From: Daphnia carinata
Taxonomy: Eukaryota > Arthropoda > Branchiopoda > Diplostraca > Daphniidae
Reading direction: 5' to 3'
Length of the DNA stretch: 64,000 bases
Assembly: GCF_022539665.2 (NCBI RefSeq)
Contig: NC_081333.1
Span: 9,174,971 to 9,238,970 of the forward strand
In this document: one piece after another, positions 37,901 through 50,000 of the stretch
How the letters are laid out: each line of letters begins with the position of its first letter
Numbering within the stretch: the stretch's first letter is position 1
Translations under genes and position numbers: made by a program
The notes under the pieces: generated by a model
Databases searched by the model: none
Told to the model about the DNA's origin: nothing
Seen by the model: the letters and a program-made list of their open reading frames with translations, nothing else

Positions 37901-40900
37901 TCGACACTTTGCTTCAATCATGGGGCTTGTCTGTAATTGTTCCAGTTTCTCACAGTTTTTTTTTTCTAGAACACAGAGAAAGAGAAAACCGTTTTCTTCT
38001 GTGTTTCTGAAATGGCAGTGTGTGTCAACGCGGGGAATAACGGTTTAGCAGCAGATGCTGGACTATAATGGCAGTGAATTAAAATGCCCGTGAAACGAGA
38101 AAAATCAGTTGAATAATAGCGAAAGGGGTTTGGTCTTCTGATGACAAGGGCAAGGGGAAAAAAAATGTTCCTCTTCCGGCTTTGCTTATATAATAGACAT
38201 GTGTGTCGTAACGTTTTTCTTACACACACACTGGACCCCTCTCCATCTCGGAGATGGGGAGACGGGTTTCCTATCCGGAATATTTCCTATTGTGCTTTAA
38301 CGTGTTTTTATTCAAAGGGAGGGATTATGTGAACTTGGCCGCGACGCTAGGCGTCGTTTTTATAACGTACAAAAGAAAAAAGAAAAAGGGGAGATTGCAA
38401 AAGATGTTGTCGAGGGATAAAACTTAGGGGAGGAAATAGGAAACAGCTGATGGGCATACGCGCGCCAGCTTACGTGTCACGTGACTGGGCGTCTTGAGGA
38501 AGATGGTTCCCGTCTTGTTCAATGAAAAAGGGCAGATGGCACTTCCTCGGATTCTTTTGAAATCGAGTTTTGCAGACGTCTCGGTCATACGCGTACTACT
38601 CGAGGAAGTGATGACAATGGCGTCTGCTGACGTAACACCTGGACAGGAGCAAAAGGTGGCCTTTCTTCACGGTAACAAAAAAAAGGGGGACAATTTCGAT
38701 ATTTATATTTTTGAAGGAAATATTTTTTGGGTAAGAAGAAAAACGATGAAAGGAACACAAGTTTAGGGCACGTGCCTTCAAATTTGGCGTCGAATTTTTG
38801 CGCCGGCAGATGTCAACTGCAGCAGACGGTCGTGACGTGAATTATCTGATTGTTATCTAACAATCTGCTCCATTTTATTTTTGTTTCTCTCTCTGTGCTT
38901 TTTTCCAACAGATTTCCATAGTTGGGTTTTTCACAGTTGGATTGCACTTAAATTTTTTTTTTTTTTAACGTAGTCCTTTTTTTTATTATGATTAGTGAAA
39001 AGTGGGGGGGGGCAAAGGTGAGTTGGAATTTAGTTGACTTCAAGGTTTCCGGTCCGATTTCTTTTTTCGGTTCATATCAATATTACATAGTTAAAGAACT
39101 GGAGAAGAAGGTCAAGATCCCATTCAATAACAAAACATAGAGGAAAAAAAAATACGCTCGCTACCCATCTGGTCCTGTCTTTTACCCTCCCCTACCGCCA
39201 AGGGTTCCGTCTTGAAAAAAAAAAAAAGTACTCCGACATCTTGTAAAGAAGAAAAAAAAAAGCCGGGCATGTCGTAACTCGCCTTTTGGTGTCGTGTAAC
39301 CTTTTTTTTTTTTTTTTTTTTTTTAGAACTTCCAAATTAAAAAATAAAATGAGTCTAGTGGTGTTTTATCCTTTGAAGAAATAAAGAAAAAATAGAATCT
39401 GGAAAAGGAAGCCAAAAACTATTAACTGGACCAAGAATTTCCATTAAAATCTTGGTCTTGTTAAATGTGTACATTCAACTCTTTTCTCTTCCATGTCAGC
39501 GGGTGGGTGTTTTTTCTAAAGCCACGTTTGAAAATTGGGGGGTTAGAAAAATTAGAATATTTTTGAATGGGATTTTTCCTATTGCCTTTTGTATCCGGAT
39601 CAAAGTGGAATGGAAGTCGTTTGTGACGACAGTCTATTGTTGTTTTTTTTTTGGAGGGGGGTAGGTTTGATGAGTATGCTATCAGTAGCGGATCCAACTC
39701 GTTTTCAAAATCTTTTTGTTTAGTCTTCGCCAACGATCGTGGGGGGAACGAATAAATTAACTCATTGCCTAAAAAGGTGAAAGTTTTTCTTTTGTTAAAT
39801 TAACAAAAAATGGTGAAGTGATTATTCAAAATGGTACCAGTGACCAAAAAGACTTGAATTGCAGTGATGAATGTGATAATTATTCATCAAAAACTCTCAC
39901 CTGCCCCGGGTCCGTCTGGTGACGTGTGTCTTTCATTGGCCTCCAAAAAACTGACACCTGGGCGCGAGCGTGCGCTGCTCGTTCATAACCTCCCCCCTCC
40001 CCTCCTTCTCTCTCTGGATATAATCAAATCCAACACACACACATGAAAAATAACATCAAAAAATGGTGTCTGTATAGCGACAGTATGTGTCGCCATTTTT
40101 AAAAGTCCCTCCCCTCTACACGCGCTCACTAAAAACGCATAGCGGAACTTTGGGTTCGACTTGCACCTGGATCCTCTTGCCGCTTTCTATTGTATTGAAG
40201 GAGGGGTACAAGCTCTTCTTCTTCCTTTTTCTCTTTTTTTGTCGTATTTTTAAAAATGCTTTCTGCGCTGTTGTGGCTTTGAGCACAAGAAACGAGATCA
40301 GTTTTTGTGTTGCCACTCCCGTGTGTGTGTGTGTGTGTGTGTGTGTTACGGCCATTTTTAAAAGGCCAAAGAACCTTCCGGTAGTTGCTCCCTCCTTGCA
40401 CAGCTGCTTGACGTAGTAGTAGTAGTAGTATTGTATAGATAATATACGTCCCTGGATCAAAAGCAATAAGGAACTCGAAGGGATTTTTTTTTATCTTTTA
40501 TTCTTTGTGCAACCAGATCGGATGTATGTCATTCCCTCCCTATATTATTATTATTTTTTTCCCCTACTTGTTAAACTGGAATTATTCAGTTCAATCTGAT
40601 TCATATTTTTTTAACTGGATTTCTCTTTTCAATTATAGAAACGGATTACATGCGAGTACGGCCGTCTTTGATCGCAGCGGCTTCCATCGTTGCGGCCATC
40701 AACCGACTGGGTCTTTCCGACTCCGTCAAGCAACGAGCCATCGTGTGAGGAGCGTCTGTTGGCCGATTTAGTGGGCACTGATGTCCATCAGTTAGCTAGC
40801 TTGGTCCGGTCTGTCGAGTCCCTGATGGCAACCCAATTGGCTTCTGTCCAACAACAACAACAAGACCACCACGTTCAACAACAGCAGCAGCAACAGCAAC

Positions 40901-41004
40901 AGCTCCCTCACGTGAAAAACAATAAAATGCAGACGACAACGAGTAGTTGGGAACTGGATGTTCAACCGGAAACCCCTACCGACATCCAGGATATCCATTT
41001 TTAA
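31992..41004 (+). CDS. CycD: Cyclin D, last exon interrupted by a net frame change
   Basis: Cyclin D activates Cdk4/6 and drives G1 progression through Rb phosphorylation. Exons 31992-32213, 32523-32744 and 36179-36398 join in phase, and exon 4 starts at 40639. The cyclin box is clear: MRRVVTTWMLEVTEEQNCEE, FPLAVNLLDRFLALE, LQLLGCVCLLTASKLRQ, MLLLGKLGWDV and RPSLIAAASIVAAINRL. In this frame the gene stops at 40746-40748, after 257 residues. The family's C-terminal helix (EERLLADLVGTDVHQL), a poly-Gln stretch and the conserved degron-like TPTDIQDI follow in the +1 frame and end at 41004. So about 85 residues are out of frame. Near the N-terminus LLCAD resembles, but does not match, the Rb-binding LxCxE motif. 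Confidence 0.92.
32745..36178 (+). other. Cyclin D intron 2 (3.4 kb)
   Basis: It runs from GTAAGT to AACAG. It holds homopolymer-rich DNA and no supported exon or RNA gene. It is much longer than the roughly 60-300 base introns of the other genes in the window, apart from the first intron of LanB1. Confidence 0.8.
40321..40346. repeat. (GT)13 microsatellite in cyclin D intron 3
   Basis: A pure GT run of 26 bases, about 290 bases before the last coding exon of cyclin D. Confidence 0.96.
40413..40430. repeat. (GTA)6 microsatellite
   Basis: A pure trinucleotide run of 18 bases in cyclin D intron 3. Confidence 0.93.
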
Positions 41005-44000
41005 TCCATTATGTTCATCACAAACGCTTCATCACACAACTCTCGACGCCCCCCTTTCCCCCTTCCAAAAAAAAAACCTGAATACTTAAAAAAAAAAAAA
41101 ACACAAGTAATTAACTCGAACGAGAGAAAAAAAAAAATCATCCGACGGATGAGACAGTATTACCTGATGAGCCGTTCATTTTTTTTTTAATTAAATTTAA
41201 ATTCCTAGTTTCTTTTTTTTTTTTAACTATTATAAGAAAAAAAATATTAAAACAGCAAAAAAAATAGAATATATCCAATATCATACATACAAAAACGTTT
41301 ATGGCTCAAAAGTGTCATGTACAGATATAAGAATCTTAATTTTCTTTTATTTTTTTATCTCGAGAAAAAATAGTATTTAATCTGGATCTTTTTTTTTTAA
41401 CAAACTAATTTTTTTAAACATAGAATTTTTAAAAAAGTGAATCCCGAAATGTTTAACCCCCCCCCCTTACTTCAAAAAGCAAAAAAAAAAAACAACAAAA
41501 AAAACAATGTAATTCCCAACAGTTCAAACAAGTGCTCGAGAGTGTGCCCTTCTAACGTTTATCGTCTGTCGTTTTACTGCTGATTGATTCCCCTCTTTTT
41601 TCCCGTTTAAATAACCATTTGAAGACTCACGTCTCACTGCCCTGCTTCCAACAGGTTGCCCGATAAAAGAAAAAAACACACACAAAAAAAAAAAAAATAC
41701 CTCGTTGCCCCTCCAACTCATGTCAAGTTCAAGTAGTTTTTTTTTTTTAGTTTATAATTTTTTTTTATCCACCCCATGTGTCTAGTCGATTCGTCATCAC
41801 TATACAAACCTAAACCATAAAACTTCCCATCATTGTGAAGCCGACACACGCAAGAAAAAGAAAAACGTTAATTTTTATACCTCACAAGCTTCTTCACCCC
41901 CATCCCTGTCCCGATGAGTGGTTTATCGAATCATTTTGTTGTCAACTACCGGATTAATTTTTTTTTATTGTCTTCTGTACCCGTTTTGGCTGCTACGTAT
42001 GTTCCTTTTTTTTTAAAATTATCATTTGAAAACATACACACCAACATGTTCAATTCATCGAGTGAATTTTCCAACATATTTAAGAAATGTGTCATTTTGT
42101 AAACGCCCCCCCAAATGTGTGTGTCTTCTTTTCTCTGTTCGAAAGAGAAAATAAGAAACAGTTTGAATACGTTTTAAAAAAGAAAAAAAAAATACTAAAG
42201 TTGTTGTAAATACACAAATCAAAAATTTTTCCATCAAATGTGAACGGCATTTTCTGTTTTCATTCAACGACAAAATCATCCGTTATTTTAGTATGATACG
42301 GATAAAAAAAAAACAATTTCTACGGGTTCATCCATCACACAGTTTGTGCTCTACTATAAGCACCGAAATTTAAAAACAATATAAAACTATGTATTTAAAA
42401 AAAAAAAAAAAATAAGACAGTACTACTAGCGTTGGTGGCGGCACTGTTTCAGACTTTTTATTCTTCAGGACCTCCTAGTGACTTTATTTTTTTATTTCTT
42501 TTTTGACGTATTCTCCTTAAAAGAAAAAATTGTCGACCTGCTTTTATTATTTTTCCTGTATTTTTCTACCTTTCCCCTGTTTTTATTGTCTATTCTAGCA
42601 AAAAGAAAGAAAAATGGTAAACGATAGACCGGGGGGCCGACCTACCCAAATCTCGAGACATTCTCACCCCTCCTATACGCTCTTCCTTTTACTTGTTCTT
42701 TTTTTTTTTTCGTTATTTGATTCACTTGAAATGATTTTGAGAAGAATCGCCGAAGCAAATAAAAAAGCGCAACGGTTTTGGTCCAAAGCTCATGTACAGC
42801 TGGCAATTGTTTTCTTTTTTTTTTTGTCGAGCAAATAGAGGCCACCACAAGCGTTAGTCGGTGATGTTTTTATATCCTATTCGAAGTCGAACGTCAGCGT
42901 GATTGAGCCGTTCCAAGAATTCTTCACGCCGTCGCCAGCCTATCGTGACCGAAAGCAACAATAAATACACCTTCAGTCTACGTCATCGTAATAATGAAAA
43001 GGTACATTTTTTTTTGTCAATCAAAGGACATGGCAAACAACAATGTACCTTTATATTTACATAATAACAAAAAATTTCTCGACGGTTACTCTCCCAATCT
43101 ACACAAGCATTGTGTCCGTTGTTCAATAGTTAAAGGCTGTACATTTTGAATGAATAAAAGCCAAATGCAATACAGAATGACAAGTTGGACTTTCTGTTAC
43201 GGACTTATGATTAGAGTCATGATTAAAGCGACCAGCCAATGCCGAATGGGAAGCAGAAAAAACTGAGTTTTTGTTAACAATGATTTTCGAAATGATCAAT
43301 GAATGCCTTCACAAGGTAACAACAAAGTTTCGTCTAGACCCAACAAGAATAAAAAGAGATCAAATTATTTTTAAAGAATTTCGTATTTCTAGTAGTACAA
43401 GGAACGGCTCTTTTAGGTTATTTGTGCTAGTGTTTTAATGCAGCTAGTTGTTCGTTTAATTGAATAGAAAACGTGATGCAATCGAATGGTTCGCGTCATT
43501 TTTTAATCCAGCTGTTTAATCTCTCATGGAAAATATTTACCTTATCACAATGCGGCACGACAATTGAGCGGGAGAATCATGAAGAGAAGTTCAAAACTGC
43601 AATATAACTCATATTGTTTTGGCAGCCAGTTGGATAGTTGCACAGCTGATATGACATATTCGCCCACTTTCTTGTTGTTCGATCATTGAAACAAACATGT
43701 TTTTTTTTCTACGACCTGGCGTCTTGTGGCATCCCCTTTACACGTGCTGTTGCAATGACAGCTGAAAACTCCCGAATGCCATCACGTGATTTCATTCGAT
43801 ATCTAATCCGAGTATGGCCATAGATTATCGCACACATAAAATGATTTATTTTGTCCTTTTGTTTACATTCTTGCACTTTGTATGTGATGTAGGTGTTTAT
43901 TTGAAAACTCAAGTAATATCTTTGGACTTTGATACACGTAGAATGCTGGTTGTTGATATTTGTTCGCCAAATAGTTGTCGGCATCACAAATTCTTGAATC

Positions 44001-47000
44001 GCAGTGAACATGCAAACAAGGTAAAGACATTCTTTCAATTTCTCCAGTACAACATCAACAACAAAAAACCACCATATAGTGCCTCTGTAGGTTATAGTTT
44101 TTCACTGAATTGTTGTAAATATTAGATAAAAGCTATTCGGTAGTATTCTTGAGCAGACGAGTGAATAAAGGCCTGTCGACAGAGCCTCTGACTGTCGCTC
44201 AAAATGCGAAAGAATCTGTTGCTCTCTGTATGATGCCTCTGCTTTTGTATTCGCTATGTACGAGCTGCATCACGACTCTTTTTTGGCGATAAGGAATGCA
44301 ATTGTATCTTGTTGTTTGTTGTAGCTCCTTGTTCCCCCGTTGAGCAGACCCGTATTCTTACGAACGTCAAGCGGCGCTGTATGACGGCAACATGGTGCGA
44401 AATGTACCAAGATGAAGAGAATAGCCGACTCGAGTACGAAATAGTTTACTACTCAATCCCCGTGCAAATAACATAAATACCCGTGTAATACCCGTGTCAA
44501 AACCACCTTCATCCTCCGCCCACATCTTGTTCAAAAAGGTGCCATTCTTTACTCGCAAAGTCTCGCTTCGCTTCCCATTGCAAATTTTTTTGTAACCTTC
44601 GAGCGGTGGTCTATGTTTTTTCTGTTCATTCTGAGAAGACTTGCCACGAACAAAAAATATCTATGGAACAATGGGATTGTGACCATGTATAGGAACGAAA
44701 TCCTTGGTGCTTTACAAGGTCATTGGCGAAAAACGTTGGGAGTTAAATTGATGAAAATAGTTGTTAACCTATTTTAACAGATGATATTATTATTATGTGA
44801 CATTGTATTGAAAGATTTCTTATTGCATCAAGAACAGCCCCCTACATCCAACTATGGAAAACAACGTTAAAAAGATTGTGTTCTCAAAATGTTGGTTTGC
44901 TTTGCTGGCAGATGACGCTACCTGTCGGGTCAAAGAGAGAGACATCTGTTGGTTTACGTTGATAACTTGATATCACCTCTTCAGCGGGCCGTGGGAAAAA
45001 TTGGAATTCCAATGTGCAGCAAGTGTACACACAACACAAGGAGAGTGAAAAGGGACAAGTGTGACAAACAAACAACTGAAAGATCCGTGGTTGTGTTTAT
45101 TTACTTTCGAGCAGGTACTTTCTTTTTCCCTTTTTCATTCAGTGTAAAGTACGATTAACAAGCCTTAATCCCTTTGTAGTAGTATATGGCGTGAAATACT
45201 CTGTGAACAAAACAAACGTCGTCGCCAGTAGGTTAAACAAATAAGAAGGCTAGAGACTGACAGAGTTCTCGTGATGTCACTAGACGTTGGGGGGGGATGT
45301 GTTATGGTCCTTTCTCTAATTTTTTCAAGGGATAGGTCTAAAATTCTAACCCCTGCCAAGAACATCTGGTTTAAAGGAATGGTGACTATAACTTGCATCA
45401 TTAGTGAATGACATGGCCAAGTCATCATTAGATCAATTGCAGTTTGTGTCAGCTAGAGAAAGAAAGGACCCCCACACAGATCTTGTCTTGTAATTCTAGA
45501 AATGCAAGTTGCCAGTTGCCTCAACTGTTGTCGTGGAACTAAGTACCTGGCAACATGCAGTTCTTCTGCATCGTCTTTTGCAGATATGCAGTTACAAACC
45601 AGAAAGGATGTCAGACACTATCAACAGATTTCTACATATTTTCTCCTTCCTTTTTTTCTTATGGGGTTCTCCTCTTTCTAGTTGCCTCCTTCATCTCCCG
45701 CCCGAGGGCAATCGGCGTGCGTGCGTGTAGGCTTTCTCGTCCCGACCGCAGCCAGGAAACGAAACGAGATCCATTTCTCATCTGTCAGCGTGCCGGGCTT
45801 TGTTTGACCTGCCCGATGACCTGCCTTTCTATCCCCCACTTAGTTTTCCCACCACCACTGCAGTTTCTTGCGTCTCTCTTTCACATTCTTTCCACCAAGA
45901 AACCCAACTCTAGGAAGAGGGGGAATCTTCTTTCTCCTCTCCTCCACCGATGGACCAGGACCCCGTAAACCGCTGAGGTCGTTACGTCGGCCTGTATCAT
46001 ATCAATTGATGTAGTAGACATTCTTCTGTCTTGTCTTATTGTTCCTTTGTCTGCAATCTGTTTGACGATGACAGCCCCTAGTGCGATAAACCATATAAGG
46101 TCATGCTGGTGGTGGTTCGTGAATGTTGATTGCTGTTTGCTGTCTGGTACCGTGTTCACTCTCGAGCTAGCACGCCAAGATATTTTTTTTCCCTTTATTT
46201 TTGTGCAAGTTGTCGTAGACTTGGTGTCGCTCTTTCCCTTTTCGTTCCACAAATTAGAACCGAACGACACGCAGTCGACTTGTTTGACTAGACCGCTCTT
46301 GTTTTCTCTTCCACACGAACGGAAACAAAGAGATAGCTAGGGCGTTTAATTGGGGACAGCCACAACTATTTGAAATAAATTTACGCCTCTGGTCGTGAAC
46401 CGCTGTTCGATTTTCTTTCCCTTCATTTCGAATCTAACAATTTCACGAAGTCGTCTTGATTGGAACGTCGTGACTATATTTGGTTTTAGGGCGGGAGAAA
46501 TGTCTGCTCGGGTGTGAAAGTGCTATCGTCATCCACTCGCATATGGCATTCAAACTTTTTTCTTAAACATAGAATCTTTTCGAAGTGTACCTTCTTCTTT
46601 TCCCTTATTTTGCTTATCTGCAGTCATTTTCTTTTTCAGGAATCGCGTGCCGCCTAACTTTAATCCCGATTGATTCGTCATCTGAGGACGGCCAAAGGAG
46701 GGAGGCCATCTAGCGGTTCTCCGGGACGACTTGTTGCTGTCGCGTTTAACGCTGTGGTACTTGGGATTGGCTGGCTGGTTCTCATACGTCCTGGAGCCGC
46801 GGCGGAGCTAGGACTCGCAGTCTCTCTCCGACCGCAACGAACGCGCGAAAATAATCGCAAAAAAAACAAAACAATAACAAACGACGGTGAATTGTGTTTT
46901 CGTGCTTCAAAGAAGAAAATCAACAAGTTTATTTTATTCCATTGGCTTTGGAAATCCTTAGTAGCCGCAGTGCTAAAAAAGCGGAGCTCGCATTTCTGCC

Positions 47001-47090
47001 ACATTTCCGACCCGGATGGATAGTCACGTCAGTGGATCTAATAAGAATTAAAAGAAATAAGAAAATTCCTCTACTCGTCGTAGATTTAAA
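41005..47090. other. Cyclin D 3' region and spacer before LanB1
   Basis: No supported coding exon in 6 kb. The left part (41.0-42.8 kb) is homopolymer-rich and probably includes a long cyclin D 3' UTR. The middle (43-46 kb) has more mixed sequence. A frame at 43814-44125 could encode a short protein with a hydrophobic leader (MIYFVLLFTFLHFVCDVG) and a possible donor after codon 69, but no partner exon or family was found. GC-richer sequence around 46.70-46.86 kb may be the LanB1 promoter or 5' leader. Confidence 0.5.
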
Positions 47091-50000
47091 ATGGATTCCA
47101 AATTCAGTCTACTCGTACTCATCGTTGTCGCCGCAACTTGCTTAACAAACGGTAAGACAATAATTCCTATTCATTCCATTCATTCTTTACTTGTTCCGTA
47201 ATCTCTCGAAATCCCCAACGCGAAATTTCATTACTGATCGTTTACGATGACAGAGACAAATTACGATAGTTTTGTATTCTTCTTTTATTCGTAGAAATGA
47301 GATAGTGTCTTATAGATCTTCAACCGACTGTCCTAAACTGATAGTGATATTTTCCGCTGGCCGGCCTGGGCTTAAGTGATAACGTTTGAGGGGGAGGAGT
47401 GAGTTGAGAAATTTGTATATATTTAAGAGAAAAAGAATGCTCGCATCCGCACCGTGGGAAAGCACAAAACGTTGAAAATCCATCACTCCTTCCTGTTGAT
47501 AAACATCCATCACTTTGCCTACCAACAGAAAACGGAAAACTATTCCATCTGTTTTTTTTTTGTTTTTAACTTGGTGATTCAACCGAATTGGATTCAGCAA
47601 TCGCCAGCGGAAAAGGGGAGGATTGCGATCGATTACCACGCAAGGCATCCGTACGGCTGATTAACTTTATATCGAACCGGATCCCTGAACGCTTTCAGAT
47701 TTTTCTCATTTCTTTTTTTAATGGAACAAAAAAAAATAGGAAGATAAAGTCCAAAAAGGAAAAAGGAGGCCATCGTATGGTTTGATTCTAGATGCCACTG
47801 ATTTCATAGTGGCAATTTGCTGAAACCCATCTGGACGCAAGATGTTCCAGTCTCCCCTTTTCTCGCCCTCTCGCGTGGAAAGTGTTTCTATGGAACCGAC
47901 GTCGTTTAACAGCTCAATGGGGGATTCTTTGTTTGTCATTTTGGGTGCGGAAGATATAGATGCCCAATCTGTGCGCATTCCCGCGAACCCTCGAGTCATT
48001 TCTATTCTGGCATTCATGCATACGAAATGGGGAAAAACAGTCGAGAGAGTGGTCTGGGTGGTCATCTATCGGGCTAGAGGAATCGGATAAGACCCATTGA
48101 AAAAGAAGAAGGAACGAAGAAGAAGAAGAAGCCAGAAAGCCTCGTTTCCAGAAACTAAACTAAGGAGCCAAACAACACGAAACAGATGTCGCACTGCAAC
48201 TCGATCCGTTTAGCTCTTTCGGTTTCGCCGGAACCCTCGTCGACTCGGAGCCAAAAAGGGCAGAGACAGAAAATAGAGACTCGGAAAACACAGGGGAAGG
48301 AAAAAGAGATGATGAAAAGTCCTTTGCAAGAGAAGAACAGAGACTCCATCGCACTCTCTATACAACACATGTGGACTGTCTTGACTGGTTGTCGAGAAAA
48401 TATATACATATATTTTTTTTCTTCGAACAGACCAATAAGAAAATGCAAGACCAAGGGTAATGGAATTATTATCATTGAATGTCGAGAGAAAAGAGACAGA
48501 CCAAGAGAAAAAACCAGACGCGCCGCGATAAGTTTTTGGACATCAACATGTTTGTAGGAGCCGTCTGGATATTTCAATAAGTTCTATTTGATGTTAATGC
48601 CAATCGCAAGCAGGCCAAAGTCTAGTTTACATCTAGCGCCCAGATCATTCATCTCCAACGGCCTCTTTCCGGTTCAAAGCGCGTCTAAAAGGGCGTTTGA
48701 AAATTTTCTAGGGAGCTCTCTAAAATAAAACAAAAAATTTAATATGTCAGCTTATTTTCCGCCCTCTTTTTTTTCGGGCGCATGTCTGTCGTTCGTGAAT
48801 GACCGACTCTTAAAATATCACGTGACAGTTTGAACTGCCCCGATGACACTTGCCCGTGCTCCAAGAGATGTAAAATAACGACAAACTTTCTCGTGTGAAA
48901 GAATAGAAAAAAAAATTTCCGCTCTTCGTCCGTCGTAAACTTCAAAATATCTTTTAACGACTAGACTCCCCTAGATAAGGTACGTTAAGAAGAAAAATGA
49001 AGGAACAGCCTTTTATTTTTTTTAATGTTTTTTCTTCAAGAGGTTACATTTGTGCCTGTCTGGGTTGCCTACGTTCGCCTGTAAAAGAAGGTGGGGCTGG
49101 AACGCTTGCATTAGTTGTTAAAACCCGACCAGAGGCAAAGGCTCATAGTTTCTTGTTGAAATCACAAAATATTACACACATAATAGGCTTGTGTTTAAAA
49201 TTCATCACGATCCGGCATTTCTTTTCATTTTTTTGTGCCCCTCGTCTGCCTTCAAGTCGCCCATGTCTTTTTTCTTATTCCATTCTCAACGGGGTGGCGC
49301 GGCAGGGTTTTCGGCTTAATTCTACACCATTGTTGTATACTTTTAATCACGTTCGTTCACTGACGGGCGGCTCCGTTGATTTACACGCAACGAAAATTGA
49401 AAAATAACTCAAGCGTGCGCTATGTACCTAGTCGTATACGAAACGTCATTCGGCTACGCTCTGATGGATATACTTTAGTAGTTAGCGGGAAAACGACGAT
49501 TATCAAATCGCATCGGAGCAGACTGGCGTCCACTAGGAACACTGTGCGAAACAGTTCGGTGGTTTACGGCCAATCCCGCGTCTCGCATCGAACGGAAGAG
49601 GCCAACACAATCAGAACGTCATCTGGGGCTGCCGTATCGATGGCGGATCGGATCCATCCGCTATCTGATTTGGCCCTGCACGAACCAGGTGAGTTCACCA
49701 GGATGCCGGAAAACCATGGAAATCAAAGCAACGATTCACAACGATTAATCAAACATAACTGATCCAATTATAAATAATGATTAGACAGATTTCCCCATTC
49801 GTGTTTGGTGTTGGATCGTCAAGTGACGGATGAGTTTCCCTAGTGCTGCCAGCTACCCAACCATTACTGACGACTAACCGCCATTTTTTTTGTTTCCCTT
49901 TCCCGTCAGTTTACTCAACAAATGCCGACAAACAAGAACAAAACAAAACATCTTAATTACCCCTTTTTTTTTCTCTCCTGCGGAATGGTATTTAATTTGG

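Larger units (their letters stand above)
36399..40638 (+). other. Cyclin D intron 3 (4.2 kb)
   Basis: It runs from GTAAAA to TATAG. It contains the palindrome GTCACGTGAC near 38476-38485, a (GT)13 run at 40321-40346 and a (GTA)6 run at 40413-40430. No exon with family resemblance was found. The frame at 38494-38766 is open but lacks splice support. Confidence 0.8.

Noticed and set aside
40700-40745. A mini-intron to explain the cyclin D frame change
   Set aside because: The GT-AG intervals available are 6-27 bases, too short for spliceosomal splicing, and the longer ones do not restore the frame.
43709-44038. A 109-codon minus-strand frame
   Set aside because: No signal, domain or splice context, and it lies opposite the weak plus-strand candidate.
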